From positions 62,001 to 126,000 of the forward strand of contig NZ_FOJN01000001.1 of the NCBI RefSeq assembly GCF_900111805.1: a stretch of 64,000 nt of DNA, read 5' to 3'. This stretch comes from Rhodococcoides kroppenstedtii. Its GTDB lineage: Bacteria; Actinomycetota; Actinomycetes; Mycobacteriales; Mycobacteriaceae. This document shows positions 45,097 to 55,147 of this stretch, one piece after another (positions within the stretch are counted from its first letter, which is position 1; each line of letters starts with the position of its first letter). The translations under genes and the position numbers were made by a program. The notes beneath the pieces were generated by a model. The model had not been told where the DNA came from. It ran no database searches and saw only the letters and a list, made by a program, of their open reading frames with translations.

Positions 45097-45186
45097 TCAC
45101 CCGAGCGGAGCCTGCGTAGCGAGCATTCACCCGAGCGGAGCCTGCGGAGCGAGCATTCACCCGAGCGGAGCCTGCGGAGCGAGCAG
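45097..45186. repeat. 30-bp tandem repeat, three copies, upstream of lspA
   Basis: Units 45097-45126, 45127-45156 and 45157-45186 read tcacccgagcggagcctgcg plus (g/t)agcgagca(t/g), with one or two differences. The tract stands in the 163-bp divergent region between lspA and the lipoprotein gene at 45228. Confidence 0.9.
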
Positions 45187-45227
45187 CACTCACAGAGCGC
45201 TCAGGTTGTCTGGTTAGCCTGATTGCC

Positions 45228-46178
45228 GTGAGTGTGCGTCTGTCCGCCCGGCCCCGAGGGTCTCGGCCCGGGCTCGTCCGTCCCCTGACCGCCGCGCTGA
45301 CGGCGGCGGCGCTGGTGTTCGTCTCCGCGTGCGGGTCGGACGACGACTCGGCGCCGAGCGAGGACGTCACCCCGACCACCAGTGCGGTGACGCTGCCGGT
45401 GTCCGCGTCGACGACCACGCTGCTCGATCCGGGTGCGGAGCCGCGCAGCGTCGTGACCCGCGAGGTGACGGACGAGCCGCAGTCGGTGACGCTGGTGACG
45501 TCGTCGTCGATCGGGCAGCGGATCGATGCGGCGGAGTCGCAGGACTTCTCGACGCCGGAGCTGACGATGCCGCTGACGGCGACCGCGTCGACGGACGACG
45601 ACGTCACGACGGTGTCGATGACGCTCGGCGCCGTGACCTCGCCGGACGCGACGCTGCAGGCAGCGCTGCCCCCCACCGAGGGGTCGACCGCGGCATTCGC
45701 CACGTCCGACAGCGGGGCGGTCACCGCTCTCACCATCGATCCGGCGCCGGAGGCGAGGGACATCGCCCGGTCGGCGGTGGAGCAGGCGTTGTCGCAGGCG
45801 GTCTATCGGGCGGTGCCGTTCCCCGCGGAACCGATCGGCGTCGGCGCGCGGTGGACGGTCACCCAGCAGGTGGTGAGCGGTATCGCGTTGACCCAGACCA
45901 CCACCGCGACGCTGCGGTCGATCGACGACGGCGTGGCGCAGATCGACGTCGAGGTCACGCAGGCGCCGGAGGACCCCGTCTGGGAGTTGCCGGACAACCA
46001 GGGCACGCTGAACATCGAGACGTTCGTCATGACCGGGGGCGGTTCCCTCACCGTCGACCCGACGCGCCCGCTGCCGGTCGCCGGGTCGGTCACCGTCGGC
46101 GGGGACCAGGTCTACCGCGATCCCAACAGCGCGACGACGCTGTCGCAGACCACCACCAACTCCATCTCGTGGCGGTGA
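45228..46178 (+). CDS. Lipoprotein of unknown function
   Basis: A 316-residue exported lipoprotein with the lipobox VSAC after [16 protein letters not shown] (Cys ~36). The mature part is Thr/Ser/Asp-rich near the anchor, then forms a beta-rich domain ([55 protein letters not shown]). There are no catalytic motifs. The next gene starts within its stop codon and also encodes a lipoprotein, so the pair are probably co-expressed partners in the envelope. GTG start; divergent from lspA. Confidence 0.8.
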   Translation: MSVRLSARPRGSRPGLVRPLTAALTAAALVFVSACGSDDDSAPSEDVTPTTSAVTLPVSASTTTLLDPGAEPRSVVTREVTDEPQSVTLVTSSSIGQRIDAAESQDFSTPELTMPLTATASTDDDVTTVSMTLGAVTSPDATLQAALPPTEGSTAAFATSDSGAVTALTIDPAPEARDIARSAVEQALSQAVYRAVPFPAEPIGVGARWTVTQQVVSGIALTQTTTATLRSIDDGVAQIDVEVTQAPEDPVWELPDNQGTLNIETFVMTGGGSLTVDPTRPLPVAGSVTVGGDQVYRDPNSATTLSQTTTNSISWR

Positions 46179-46951
46179 CCGTGGCCCGCGCGTCGGCAGC
46201 TCTGGTGGCGGGCATGGTGTCGGTGGCGGTACTCGCCGGGTGCAGCACGGACGCGCCGGACACCGACGAGAGCACCGAGTCGACACCGCCGGCGCCGCGC
46301 GTGGACCTCGCACCCTTCGAGCCCGTGCCGATCCCGACGGTCGCGGCGGGTGCCACGCCGATCGTCGACAACGCGTTCCTCGCCGGTCGTCTGCTCACCA
46401 TCGCGGATCTGCCGGCCGGGTGGACGGGATACGACCTGCCCCCGCTCGATCCGTCGGCGCCGGGCGCGACCGCGGAGGATCGTTCGAGCACGGACCCGGC
46501 AGACTGCGCGGCGGTCCTGGCGCCGATCGCGACTGCGATTCCCGGCGGCATCAGCGCAGCGTCGGTGAGTTACGGCGGCCCGAACTTCGCCTCGCTCGAT
46601 CAGGACGCGGCATCGTACGACGGAGACGGTGCGGCGACGGCGTTCGGGCGGATCCAGGACGCGCTCGCCCGCTGCGGGACGTTCAGCGGAACGGACGCCG
46701 ACGGCGTCCGGGTGGACTATCGCGTGGGCGCGTCGGACCTGCTGTCCGGGCCGGACGTCGTCGCCCCGGGTGACGCCGCCGTGGCGGCACGCATCCAGGT
46801 CACGAGCGACGGGGTCGAGCTGACGACGGACGCGGTGGTCTCGCTGGTGGGGGCGACTGTCACGCAGATCGTGGCCACGGGACTCGATCCGGTGGATCCC
46901 GACCTCGTGCGGGGTCTGACGAGCACCGCGGCCGACCGGTTGCGGACCTAG
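46175..46951 (+). CDS. Second lipoprotein of the pair, unknown function
   Basis: A 258-residue exported lipoprotein: [20 protein letters not shown] then LAGC, the lipobox (Cys23). After a Thr/Pro/Glu-rich spacer it has a globular domain with LLTIADLPAGWTGYDLPPLD and two Cys (DPADCAAVL, ALARCGTF) that may form a disulfide. This pattern resembles mycobacterial sensor or PknH-like extracellular lipoproteins, but I cannot name the family. GTGA overlap joins it to the gene before it. The 46996-47035 hairpin ends the unit. Confidence 0.8.
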   Translation: MTVARASAALVAGMVSVAVLAGCSTDAPDTDESTESTPPAPRVDLAPFEPVPIPTVAAGATPIVDNAFLAGRLLTIADLPAGWTGYDLPPLDPSAPGATAEDRSSTDPADCAAVLAPIATAIPGGISAASVSYGGPNFASLDQDAASYDGDGAATAFGRIQDALARCGTFSGTDADGVRVDYRVGASDLLSGPDVVAPGDAAVAARIQVTSDGVELTTDAVVSLVGATVTQIVATGLDPVDPDLVRGLTSTAADRLRT

Positions 46952-46995
46952 CTCGGGTCGAGACCGCACCGGCACACCGGAACGACACCGGAACG

Positions 46996-47035
46996 ACTCG
47001 GGCCCCGCCACCGCGAACGGTGACGGGGCCCGAGT
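46996..47035. terminator. Bidirectional hairpin between two lipoprotein genes
   Basis: Arms actcgggccccg (46996-47007) and cggggcccgagt (47024-47035) pair perfectly; an inner stem caccg/cggtg extends it. It stands between the convergent lipoprotein genes ending at 46951 and 47046. Confidence 0.8.
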
Positions 47036-47045
47036 ACGGGGTGAA

Positions 47046-47558
47046 TCAGGCCGGGCAGGCCGGCGAGGTCAGCTGCGCCAGGGACACGATGGCGCACGCG
47101 TTGTCCCGCGAGAGCTTCCACTGGCCGTCCTCGGCCACGTACGCGACCTGGAGGGGGTTGACCTGGCCACCGAGGTCGATGGTGGCGTTGGAGCTGAGGG
47201 TGCCGTCGCCGAGATCGGTGACGTCGAGAACCTCGATTTTCGCGTTGTTCACGCGGGCGGCCTCCGCCACCTTGTTGATCAGCTCCGGATCCTCCTCGGC
47301 GCCCTGGACGTAGGAGACCTTCTGCTCCAGCGGCACGTTGGGATCCAGGCTCTCCTGCAGGCGCTGGTTGAGCTCGGCCGCCGTCGGAATCGGGGGCAGG
47401 TCGCCGGCCGGTGCGGCTGCGCCGGCCGACGTGGTGGTCGCCGCCGCCGTCGTGGTGGCGGTGTCACCGCCGTCGTCCGAGCTGCAGGCCGTCATGGTCA
47501 GTGCGGCGGCGACGGCCATGCCGGCCACCAGTGCGCGTCCGGTGCGGGGAAGCTTCAC
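47046..47558 (-). CDS. Mtb12-type lipoprotein
   Basis: A 170-residue exported lipoprotein: lipobox TMTAC (Cys25) after ALVAGMAVAAALTMTAC, a Thr/Ala linker, then the domain LPPIPTAAELNQRLQESLDP followed by NVPLEQKVSYVQGAE. A C-terminal QVAYVAEDGQWKLSRDNACA stretch has the same layout as M. tuberculosis Mtb12/CFP-2 antigens. Function is unknown in that family as well; it is a secreted or cell-wall antigen. A 15-bp tandem repeat lies 16 bp upstream of the ATG. Confidence 0.85.
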   Translation of the reverse strand: MKLPRTGRALVAGMAVAAALTMTACSSDDGGDTATTTAAATTTSAGAAAPAGDLPPIPTAAELNQRLQESLDPNVPLEQKVSYVQGAEEDPELINKVAEAARVNNAKIEVLDVTDLGDGTLSSNATIDLGGQVNPLQVAYVAEDGQWKLSRDNACAIVSLAQLTSPACPA

Positions 47559-47573
47559 GCGTCAGTCCTCTTC

Positions 47574-47627
47574 GTCTCGGGGGATTCGGTCTCGGGGGAT
47601 TCGGTCTCGGGGGATTCGGTCTCGGGA
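47574..47627. repeat. 15-bp tandem repeat, 3.6 copies, in the leader of the Mtb12-type gene
   Basis: gtctcgggggattcg stands at 47574-47588, 47589-47603 and 47604-47618, followed by the partial copy gtctcggga (47619-47627). On the leftward gene's strand it falls in the 5' region, starting 16 bp from the ATG. The copies are identical, so the tract is probably young or unstable. Confidence 0.9.
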
Positions 47628-47734
47628 AGTTACTGGTTACTCGGTCGAGCGTCGGAGGACGACCTTACCGACCGGTTCTGAGGAAACGGTAAAGCTCGTG
47701 GCGCACCACGAGGCCCACCGGAGGACACCGGCGC

Positions 47735-49120
47735 CTACTGCAGACTGTCGAGGGGGTCGGCGACCGTGAGGTGGGCGTCGTCGCCGACGAAGGTGCGGGC
47801 CACGCCGGGACCGGTGCTGCGGGTCTCGAACCGCACCGTCACCACTCCCGGGCCGGGGCCGAGTGCCGCGCCCTGGACCCACCCGTGGCCGAAATCGTCG
47901 TGCCGCACGTCCAGACCCGGCCGCCACACCAGCGTCTCCCCCGCGGTGATGGCCGGTTCCGGACGGGTGACGTCGCTGGTGGTGACCGCGCCGTCCTGGT
48001 CGAGTTCGGGGAAGAGCGATTCCTGCCGCACCGTCGACAATCCGGCCAGTCCCACTCCCACCAGGCGAATGCTGCCGAGGTCACGTGGGTCCAGGGCCTG
48101 CCGGCGGGCGGTGGCGACGATGGTCGCCAGGTCGGCCGTCGCGTACGGCAGTGTCGCCGACCGGGTGACGATGCTCATGTCGGATTTCCGCAGCTTGAGC
48201 ACCACCGTGCGCGCGGCGCGCCCGTCCTTCAGCAGACGCGCGTGCGCCGCCTCCGCACTCGCCGCGATGGCGGCGCGCAGACCCTCCAGGTCGACGATGT
48301 CGGTGGCGAACGTCGTCTCGGCGCTGACCTGCTTCGCTTCTGCCCGTTCGGCCACCGGCCGGTCGTCGATCCCGCGGGCCAGCCGGTGGAGCCCCGGACC
48401 GACGGTCGACCCCAGCACGGACGCCGCCTCCGCTTCCGGCAGCGCGGCGAACGCACCGACCGTGAGCACTCCCAGTCGGCGCAACTTCTCCTCCGCGACG
48501 GGTCCGATGCCCCAGAGCTTGCGCACGGGGAGCGTCGCGAACAACGCCGCCTGCTCGTCCGGCGGGACCACGGTGATGCCGTTCGGTTTGGCCAGCCCCG
48601 ACGCGATCTTGGCCACCTGCTTGCCCGACCCGGCCCCGATCGACGCGATCAGCCCCGACGCGTCCTGGACGACGTCGCGCAAACGGCGACAGAACGTGTC
48701 CACCTCGGCGGCCGTCGCGCCGGCCAGCTCGGCCGGTTCCCCGAACGCCTCGTCGAGCGAGAGCTGCTCGATGACGGGCACCACGGTCCGCACGGCGTCG
48801 AACACCGACGCGGACAGCACCGAGTAGACCTTGCCGCGTGGGGGCACGACCACCGCGCCGGCCCCGACGAGCCGCCGGGCCTGGTGCATGGGCATGGCCG
48901 ACCGCGCCCCGAAGACCCTCGCCTCGTAGCTCGCCCCGGCCACCACGCCGCGGCCGCCCGACCCGCCGACGAGCACCGGACGGCCGCGCAGGGTCGGCCG
49001 GGTCAACTGCTCCGCGGACGCGAAGAACGCGTCCATGTCGAGGTGGAGAACCCACCGCCGACTGCGCTCGGCCGACGCACGGCCGAGCGCGGACGGGTGT
49101 GCAGGCGGGCCGCTGGTCAT
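47735..49120 (-). CDS. dinB: DNA polymerase IV (Y-family, DinB1-like)
   Basis: A 461-residue translesion polymerase. Catalytic motifs are [14 protein letters not shown] (metal Asp) and LSLDEAF (Asp-Glu). Helix-hairpin-helix regions follow ([16 protein letters not shown]). A likely internal clamp-binding motif is QESLFPEL near residue 352. The C-terminal ~95 residues after the polymerase core are longer than in E. coli Pol IV, as in mycobacterial DinX. Located 16 bp downstream of ileS, as Rv1537 follows ileS (Rv1536). Confidence 0.94.
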   Translation of the reverse strand: MTSGPPAHPSALGRASAERSRRWVLHLDMDAFFASAEQLTRPTLRGRPVLVGGSGGRGVVAGASYEARVFGARSAMPMHQARRLVGAGAVVVPPRGKVYSVLSASVFDAVRTVVPVIEQLSLDEAFGEPAELAGATAAEVDTFCRRLRDVVQDASGLIASIGAGSGKQVAKIASGLAKPNGITVVPPDEQAALFATLPVRKLWGIGPVAEEKLRRLGVLTVGAFAALPEAEAASVLGSTVGPGLHRLARGIDDRPVAERAEAKQVSAETTFATDIVDLEGLRAAIAASAEAAHARLLKDGRAARTVVLKLRKSDMSIVTRSATLPYATADLATIVATARRQALDPRDLGSIRLVGVGLAGLSTVRQESLFPELDQDGAVTTSDVTRPEPAITAGETLVWRPGLDVRHDDFGHGWVQGAALGPGPGVVTVRFETRSTGPGVARTFVGDDAHLTVADPLDSLQ

Positions 49121-49136
49121 ACCCCGACCGTGGGGA

Positions 49137-52100
49137 TCAGGCCTTCACCAACGACGCGCGAACGCCGTCTCCGAGCGCCACCGCGTCCGCACCCGGATCG
49201 GCGACCTCGAGGTCCACGGCGAGGATCTCCCCCGCGATGAGGTCGCGATGGGCGTCGAACCACGGGCGTCGCGCGGACGGCACGTCGACGCGAACCACGA
49301 TGCGATCGCTGACCTCGAAGCCCGCCGACCGGCGTGCGTCCTGGAACTCACGGATGCGGTCCTTGGCCCACCCCTCGGCCTCGAGATCCTCGGTCACCGC
49401 GGAGTCCAGGACCACCAGTCCGCCGTTGCCGGGCAGGGCGGCCGTGGAATCCGGCTCGGCGGCCACCAGACGGCGCGTGTACTCCGCGGGGAGGAGCGCC
49501 ACGTCCGTTCCGTCGTCGATCGTCACCGTCACGGCGCCGTCGGCCTCGGACCATCGGCCCGCCTTCACGGCCTTGATGACCGCCTGGACGGCCTTGCCCA
49601 GCCGCGGCCCCGCCACGCGGGCGTTGACCACCAACTCGAACCGGCCGTGCGCGTCGACGTTCTCCGTGAGCGCCACGTGCTTGACGTTGACCTCGTCGGC
49701 GATCAGGTCCGCGAACGGCGCGAGCCGGTCCGCGTCGTCGGCCGCCACGGTGAGCTCCGGCAACGGCAGACGCACGCGCAGGTTCTGCGCCTTGCGCAAG
49801 GACAGGGCCGCGCCGCACACCGACCGCACCTCGTCCATCGCCGCCACGAGCTCCGGGTCCGCGGGCAGCTCTCCCGCGGCGGGCCAGTCGGCGAGATGGA
49901 CGGACCGGCCGCCGGTCAGCCCACGCCAGATCACCTCGCTGATCAACGGCAGCATCGGGGCCGCGACGCGGGTGAGCACCTCGAGCACGGTGTGCAGGGT
50001 GTCGATCGCGTCGGCGTCCTCGTCCCAGAACCGTTGCCGCGAGCGGCGCACGTACCAGTTGGTGAGGGCATCGCAGAACAGGCGCAGCTCGTCGCACGCT
50101 CCGGCGATGTCCACGGTCTCCAGCGCGTCGGTGATGACGCGGGTGCTCTCGGCGAGCTTGGCCAGAACGTACCGATCGAGCACGTGGGTGGAGTCGGTCC
50201 GCCACGTCCCGGGCTTCGAGGCGTAGAGCTGCAGGAAGCTCCACGCGTTCCACATCGGCAGCAGCGCCTGGCGCACGCCCTCGCGGATGCCCTGCTCGGT
50301 GACCACCAGGTTGCCGCCGCGCAGGATGGGCGACGACATGAGGAACCACCGCATGGCGTCGGATCCGTCACGGTCGAACACCTCGTTGACGTCCGGGTAG
50401 TTGCCCTTGGACTTGCTCATCTTGAGCCCGTCCTCGCCCAGCACGATGCCGTGCGCGGCGACGGTCCGGAACGCCGGACGGTCGAACAGCGCCGTTGCGA
50501 GCACGTGCAGGGTGTAGAACCACCCGCGGGTCTGCCCGTTGTACTCGACGATGAAATCGCCCGGGTTGTGCGCCGGAGTCTCGGCGGTGCCGTCGAACCA
50601 GTCCTTGTTCTCGAACGGGTAGTGCACCTGCGCGAACGGCATCGAGCCCGATTCGAACCAGCAGTCCAGCACCTCGGGAACGCGGCGCATGGTGGACCGG
50701 CCCGTGGGGTCGTCCGGGTTGGGACGGGTCAGCTCGTCGACGAACGGACGGTGCAGATCGGTGGGACGCACCCCGAAGTCGGCCTCGAGCTCGTCGAGGC
50801 TGCCGTAGACGTCGGTGCGCGGGTAGGCGGGATCGTCGGACACCCACACCGGGATCGGGCTGCCCCAGTACCGGTTCCGGCTGATGTTCCAGTCGCGGGC
50901 ACCCTCGAGCCACTTGCCGAATTGTCCGTCGCGGATGTGCTCTGGCACCCAGGTGATCTCCCGGTTCAGCTCGACCATGCGGTCGCGGAACCGCGTCACC
51001 GAGACGAACCACGACGGGACCGCCATGTAGATCAGCGGCTGGCCGGACCGCCAACTGTGCGGGTACGAGTGCTCGATGGTCTCGTGGCGCACGAGCTTTC
51101 CGGCGGCCTTGAGGTCTTTGATGATCACCGGGTTGGCGTCGAAGATCATCAGGCCCTCGTACGGCGGCACCATGGCGGTGAACTTGCCGCCGGCGTCGAG
51201 CGGCTGCACCACCTCGATACCGTTCGCCGTTGCGACGTCCATGTCCTCCTCACCGAAAGCCGGTGCGAGATGGACGATTCCGGTGCCCGAGTCCGTGGTC
51301 ACGTAGTCCGCGGACAGCACGCGATGCGCGTTCGGATGCCCGAGGAAGAAATCGAACGGCGGCGTGTAGGCGAGGCCGATCAGGTCGGCGCCGGTGTGCT
51401 CGGACACCACGGTGGGCGACTCGCCGAACTCCCGCGCGTAGTGCGCCAACCGGTCCTTGGCCAGTACGACTCGGCCACCCTCGCCGTCCTCGATCTGGAC
51501 GTAGTCGATGTCGGGCCGTACGGCCGTCGCGAGATTCGACGGCACGGTCCAGGGCGTCGTCGTCCAGATCAACGCGTCGGCACCGTCCAGCGGCGAGCCG
51601 GGCGCGGTCAGGGTCATGCGCACGGTGACGGCGGGGTCCTGACGCATCTTGTAGGCGTCGTCGAGCCGGGTCTCCTGGTTCGACAACGGCGTCTGCTCGT
51701 ACCAGCTGTACGGCAGCACACGGAAGCCCTGGTAGATCAGCCCCTTGTCGTAGAGCTCCCGGAACGCCCACATAACCGACTCCATGAAGTCGAGATCGAG
51801 CGTCTTGTAGTCGTTGTCGAAGTCCACCCACCGCGCCTGACGGGTGACGTAGTCCCGCCACTCGCCGGTGTACCGCAGCACCGACTGCTTGCAGTACGCG
51901 TTGAACTCCGCGAGACCCATCGCGTCGATCTGGCTCTTGTCGGTGATACCGAGCTGCTTCTCCGCCTCCAGCTCGGCGGGCAGGCCGTGGCAGTCCCAGC
52001 CGAAGCGACGCTCGACCTTCTTGCCCCGCATCGTCTGGAAACGCGGAACCAGATCCTTGACGTAGCCCGTCAGCAGGTGGCCGTAATGCGGAAGTCCGTT

Positions 52101-52295
52101 GGCGAACGGCGGGCCGTCGTAGAACACGTACTCGCCGGCGTCGGCGTCGGCGCGCGCGTCGACGGACGCGCGGAAAGTGCCGTCGGCCTCCCAGCGTGCG
52201 AGGACCTGCTGTTCGAGGTGCGGGAACTGCACGCTGCCCTCGCCGGTCTCGTACGCCACGCGGGGGTAGCCGGGGCGGGACTCGTCGGTGCTCAT
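49137..52295 (-). CDS. ileS: Isoleucyl-tRNA synthetase, eukaryote-like (IleRS2) type
   Basis: A 1052-residue class I synthetase. The HIGH-type motif is in [20 protein letters not shown] and KMSKS in [16 protein letters not shown]. The CP1 editing domain ([14 protein letters not shown]-type core) is present. Length and the N-terminal [18 protein letters not shown] fit the IleRS2 group found in actinobacteria and linked to mupirocin insensitivity. A GGAG ribosome site (AGGAG) stands 8 nt before the ATG. The leader carries a T-box (52321-52560), so expression should respond to uncharged tRNA-Ile. Confidence 0.97.
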   Translation of the reverse strand: MSTDESRPGYPRVAYETGEGSVQFPHLEQQVLARWEADGTFRASVDARADADAGEYVFYDGPPFANGLPHYGHLLTGYVKDLVPRFQTMRGKKVERRFGWDCHGLPAELEAEKQLGITDKSQIDAMGLAEFNAYCKQSVLRYTGEWRDYVTRQARWVDFDNDYKTLDLDFMESVMWAFRELYDKGLIYQGFRVLPYSWYEQTPLSNQETRLDDAYKMRQDPAVTVRMTLTAPGSPLDGADALIWTTTPWTVPSNLATAVRPDIDYVQIEDGEGGRVVLAKDRLAHYAREFGESPTVVSEHTGADLIGLAYTPPFDFFLGHPNAHRVLSADYVTTDSGTGIVHLAPAFGEEDMDVATANGIEVVQPLDAGGKFTAMVPPYEGLMIFDANPVIIKDLKAAGKLVRHETIEHSYPHSWRSGQPLIYMAVPSWFVSVTRFRDRMVELNREITWVPEHIRDGQFGKWLEGARDWNISRNRYWGSPIPVWVSDDPAYPRTDVYGSLDELEADFGVRPTDLHRPFVDELTRPNPDDPTGRSTMRRVPEVLDCWFESGSMPFAQVHYPFENKDWFDGTAETPAHNPGDFIVEYNGQTRGWFYTLHVLATALFDRPAFRTVAAHGIVLGEDGLKMSKSKGNYPDVNEVFDRDGSDAMRWFLMSSPILRGGNLVVTEQGIREGVRQALLPMWNAWSFLQLYASKPGTWRTDSTHVLDRYVLAKLAESTRVITDALETVDIAGACDELRLFCDALTNWYVRRSRQRFWDEDADAIDTLHTVLEVLTRVAAPMLPLISEVIWRGLTGGRSVHLADWPAAGELPADPELVAAMDEVRSVCGAALSLRKAQNLRVRLPLPELTVAADDADRLAPFADLIADEVNVKHVALTENVDAHGRFELVVNARVAGPRLGKAVQAVIKAVKAGRWSEADGAVTVTIDDGTDVALLPAEYTRRLVAAEPDSTAALPGNGGLVVLDSAVTEDLEAEGWAKDRIREFQDARRSAGFEVSDRIVVRVDVPSARRPWFDAHRDLIAGEILAVDLEVADPGADAVALGDGVRASLVKA

Positions 52296-52320
52296 GGTGG
52301 GTACTCCTGTGCCTGCGTCG

Positions 52321-52560
52321 TCACGGCACGGGGACGAACTCGTCGACGCGCCCGGCGCCGGAGCCGCGGTACCACCCCGCTTGGCCGTCGCTCTCGGCGA
52401 CGGCCCACTCTCGGTCGAGCTGTGACGGGCTCGTCCCGTCCGGTTCTACTGAGCGCTTCCGCCGCGGTGACCCGCGAGGCGGCGCCGTTCTTCCGGACAG
52501 CTCCCCGGTGATGGCCGGATCGTCGCTGGTACTTGATCGTGCGGTGACCCGGCGAGCCGG
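52321..52560 (-). promoter_or_regulatory. T-box riboswitch leader of ileS
   Basis: On the minus strand, ggggtggtaccgcgg (52378-52364) is the T-box core, which matches the AGGGTGGNACCGCGG family consensus at 14 of 15 positions. A stem ggccgtcgc-cgaga-gcgacggcc stands just upstream. No long T-tract terminator is apparent before the AGGAG of ileS. Actinobacterial ileS T-boxes are known as a translational type with an ultrashort stem I. An ATC triplet in the stem I region is a candidate specifier. Start and end of the RNA are estimates. No protein gene in this interval is convincing. Confidence 0.85.
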
Positions 52561-52574
52561 GTCGAGAAGGGAGT

Positions 52575-52754
52575 CTACCGCCGTCGACGACGGGGTGTCG
52601 CCCGGCGGCCGGACAACAGACCGACGAGCAACAGGATCGCACCGACGAGGCAGACGGCGATGCAGGCCCAGGCCCACACCACCGATCCGGTGATCAGGGA
52701 GACGACCAGCAAGGCGAAGCCGACGCCGGCCGCGACCAGCGTCAGAACGAGCAC
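52575..52754 (-). CDS. Small two-helix membrane protein (59 aa)
   Basis: GTG at 52754 opens a 59-codon ORF: two hydrophobic helices, LVAAGVGFALLVVSLITGSV and ACIAVCLVGAILLLVGLLSG, followed by a basic tail (RRATPRRRRR). The topology would place both ends inside. The ribosome site is weak (GGTGAG). It sits between the ileS leader and wag31 and follows the wag31 terminator. The hydrophobic pattern with a charged end is very unlikely by chance in GC-rich antisense. Function unknown; it is next to division genes. Confidence 0.6.
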   Translation of the reverse strand: MLVLTLVAAGVGFALLVVSLITGSVVWAWACIAVCLVGAILLLVGLLSGRRATPRRRRR

Positions 52755-52784
52755 GATCTCACCCGGCCGGTTTCCCTCCCCCCG

Positions 52785-52813
52785 ACCTCACCGGCCGTGG
52801 CGGCCGGTGAGGT
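52785..52813 (-). terminator. Hairpin behind wag31
   Basis: Arms acctcaccggcc (52785-52796) and ggccggtgaggt (52802-52813) pair perfectly with loop gtggc. It lies 8 bp past the wag31 stop. Confidence 0.75.
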
Positions 52814-52821
52814 GATCACCG

Positions 52822-53685
52822 CTAGTTGTTGCCCTTGGCGTACGAGGACTGGCCGTACGAGCCCTGACCGTTGTCCTTGGTGAAGGGGTCCTGACCGCTG
52901 TCGACCGGCAGCGCGGAGGAGCGCTGATCGAGCTCCTGCAGCTGGGACTCCAGGTAGGACTTCAGGCGAACGCGGTACTCGCGCTCGAAGGTCTTGAGAC
53001 GCTCGATGCGCTCCTCGAGCACGGACCGCTGCTGGTTGATGGTCGCCATGATCTCGGTGTGCTTGCGCTCGGCATCGCTCTCGAGAGCGTCGGCCTTCTC
53101 CTTGGCCTGACGCAGCTGCGTCTCCGACCGCGTCTGGGCATCCGCGAGGAGCGCGTCGGCCTTCTGTCGCGCCTCGGACACGAGCGACTCGGCCCGACTC
53201 TGCGCCTCGCTGACCAGACGATCCGAGTTCGCGCGGGCGGAGCCGAGGAGCTGCTCCGACTCGGTCTTGGCGTCACCGGTGAGGCGGTCGGCCATCTCCT
53301 GCGCGAGGCCGAGGATCTTGGCGGCCTGCATGTTGGAATCGCCACCACCCTGAGCGGCCGCGGCCGGCGCAGCGGCGGGCGCGGGGGCCTGCACCACGGG
53401 GGCCGGCTTCGGCGGCTCGGGACGCGGCGCCGGGGCCGGGGCGGGCGCGGCGGCCGGGGCGGGAGCGGGTGCGCTCTGGCGCGAGGACGACGACTTGGCG
53501 TCGGCCAGTTCCTGATCGAGCTCACCGACGCGCTGACGCAGATCGGCGTTCTCCTCGATCAGGCGCGAGAGCTCCTGCTCGACGAGATCGAGGAAGGCAT
53601 CGACCTCGTCCTCGTTGTAACCGCGCTTACCGATGGGCGGCTTGCTGAACGCGACGTTGTGCACATCGGCGGGAGTCAGCGGCAT
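52822..53685 (-). CDS. wag31: DivIVA/Wag31 polar growth protein
   Basis: A 287-residue coiled-coil scaffold that marks cell poles and directs peptidoglycan synthesis in actinobacteria. The conserved N-terminus is [20 protein letters not shown] then [20 protein letters not shown], with the membrane-insertion Lys/Arg loop. A Pro/Ala-rich insertion at residues ~73-115 separates the first coil from a long C-terminal coil ([20 protein letters not shown] through [16 protein letters not shown]). This layout matches mycobacterial Wag31, regulated by PknA/B phosphorylation at a Thr in the linker. It is the distal gene of the division cluster. Confidence 0.96.
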   Translation of the reverse strand: MPLTPADVHNVAFSKPPIGKRGYNEDEVDAFLDLVEQELSRLIEENADLRQRVGELDQELADAKSSSSRQSAPAPAPAAAPAPAPAPRPEPPKPAPVVQAPAPAAAPAAAAQGGGDSNMQAAKILGLAQEMADRLTGDAKTESEQLLGSARANSDRLVSEAQSRAESLVSEARQKADALLADAQTRSETQLRQAKEKADALESDAERKHTEIMATINQQRSVLEERIERLKTFEREYRVRLKSYLESQLQELDQRSSALPVDSGQDPFTKDNGQGSYGQSSYAKGNN

Positions 53686-53935
53686 GGAAGGATCCCTTCA
53701 CGCGTCTCGAGAGCGGTGGAGCATCGACTAGCGACTACGCGGACAGTTCGGTCGCGAGCGACGGGTGTCACCTGCGACGGCGACTCGCGACCGGGCTGGA
53801 CGCGGCGTCACGGTACGGACAGTTCTTCCCCGAACGATCGGTGTGATCATCGCTCGCGGACATTCGGTTGTTGTGCACTTCGACAAGGTGCCGGCGTGCC
53901 CTGACGAGTCATTCTGTCACACCCGACGCGCAGGA

Positions 53936-54214
53936 TCACCCGACGCTCTGCACCACACGCATCAAGATGAACACGATGAACAGCAACACCATGATCGACA
54001 GGTCCAGACGCACGCCCCCCAGGTTCAGCGGCGGGATGATGCGGCGGAGGAATTTCACGGGCGGATCCGTCACGGTGAAGATCGCCTCGAGAATCACCAC
54101 CATGACCCCGGTGGGATGCCAGTCGCGCGCGAAGGACCGGATGAACTCGACCACCACCCGGCCGATGAGCAGCAGCCAGAAGAGGAACAACACGAAGTAG
54201 AGCACGGCGAACAC
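53936..54214 (-). CDS. YggT-family membrane protein
   Basis: A 92-residue protein with two membrane helices (FAVLYFVLFLFWLLLIGRVV and LDLSIMVLLFIVFILMRVV) and the family loop DPPVKFLRRIIPPLNLGG between. YggT proteins sit between sepF and divIVA in many actinobacteria and chloroplasts (as CCB3) and affect membrane or division proteins; the mechanism is not established. The 250-bp gap before wag31 holds no convincing gene; it probably contains the wag31 promoter. The gap 54215-54373 to sepF is also empty. Confidence 0.93.
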   Translation of the reverse strand: MFAVLYFVLFLFWLLLIGRVVVEFIRSFARDWHPTGVMVVILEAIFTVTDPPVKFLRRIIPPLNLGGVRLDLSIMVLLFIVFILMRVVQSVG

Positions 54215-54373
54215 TCAGCTCACCGACCCTGCATCGCTCGCAGAGATACGTTCCGACAGCACGCTCACGTCCCGATCATTCGACTCGTCCACGACTCCAC
54301 TGTGCCAGCAGAACCACACCGCTGCGCCCGGCACCGGGACCCTCGGGCACCGACGCGCTGCGCCGGCACCGGG

Positions 54374-55039
54374 TCACTGCTGGTTGTAGAAGCCGTTCTC
54401 GGCGATACGACGACGCTCCTCGGCGGAGACGTCGACGTCGGCCGGCGAGAGCAGGAACACCTTGGTGGCCACCTTGTCGAACGAGCCACGCAGCGCGAAC
54501 GCCAGTCCCGCGGCGAAGTCGACGAGGCGCTTCGCGTCGGCGTTGCTCATCTCGACGAGGTCCATGATGACGGGCGTGCCGTCGCGGAACCGCTCGCCGA
54601 TGGTGCGCGCCTCGCCGTAGTCCCGCGGACGCAGAGTGGTGATGGTGGACACGGGACCCCCGTCGTCGACGGACACGGAACGGCGCGGCTCCGGGCGCGG
54701 CTCGGGCCGCGTGTCCATCGCCAGGGCGCCGCGGGTGGACGGTCCGGTGGACCGCAGCGTGGTCGTCCGGCCGCCACCGCGGGCGGACAGCGGAGCGACG
54801 GGGGCGGACCGACGCGGGCCGGGGGCGGCGTAGTCGTCACGCCCGGCGGGCTCGTAGTCGTCGCCGCGGCGGGCGCCGGCGTAGGCGGGCTCGTCGTCGT
54901 ACTCGTCGTCCATCGCCCGCGCATAGCCACCGCGCGAGGACCGACCCACGGGGGCGTCGGTGTCGTCGAGGTAGTCGTCCTCGTACTCGTCGAGTGGGAC
55001 CATGCCGAAGTAAGCCTTGACTTTGTGGAGCGTGCTCAT
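54374..55039 (-). CDS. sepF: SepF cell-division protein
   Basis: A 221-residue FtsZ membrane anchor of actinobacteria, which lack FtsA. The N-terminal amphipathic helix [19 protein letters not shown] binds membrane. A disordered Asp/Arg/Pro-rich middle follows (residues ~20-130). The C-terminal SepF domain is [20 protein letters not shown] then [20 protein letters not shown] and [20 protein letters not shown]. It binds the FtsZ C-terminus. It follows the yggS gene after a 108-bp gap. Confidence 0.96.
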   Translation of the reverse strand: MSTLHKVKAYFGMVPLDEYEDDYLDDTDAPVGRSSRGGYARAMDDEYDDEPAYAGARRGDDYEPAGRDDYAAPGPRRSAPVAPLSARGGGRTTTLRSTGPSTRGALAMDTRPEPRPEPRRSVSVDDGGPVSTITTLRPRDYGEARTIGERFRDGTPVIMDLVEMSNADAKRLVDFAAGLAFALRGSFDKVATKVFLLSPADVDVSAEERRRIAENGFYNQQ

Positions 55040-55147
55040 CGGTCGACCTTCCTTGGCGTGGTGGTGCGAGGTGGGGCGAGAACGCGGGCCGAGCCGGTGC
55101 GTCCCGTGTGACTGGCGTGAATCTCGAGGTTCCTGTGGTTCATGCTG

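Noticed and set aside
42845-47627. Three short tandem repeat tracts as CRISPR arrays
   Set aside because: Units of 27, 30 and 15 bp are directly abutting with no unique spacers, and no cas gene is near.
49121-49136. A LexA box before dinB
   Set aside because: The gap to ileS is only 16 bp and has no TCGAAC-N4-GTTCGA-like dyad; dinB is probably expressed from the ileS transcript.
49035-52511. An 1158-codon rightward open frame opposite ileS
   Set aside because: Pure antisense of ileS and its leader; composition is typical of shadow frames and it has no ribosome site or family motif.
52321-52677. A 118-residue leftward protein in the ileS leader
   Set aside because: It overlaps the T-box core and the small membrane ORF in another frame and is low-complexity basic sequence.
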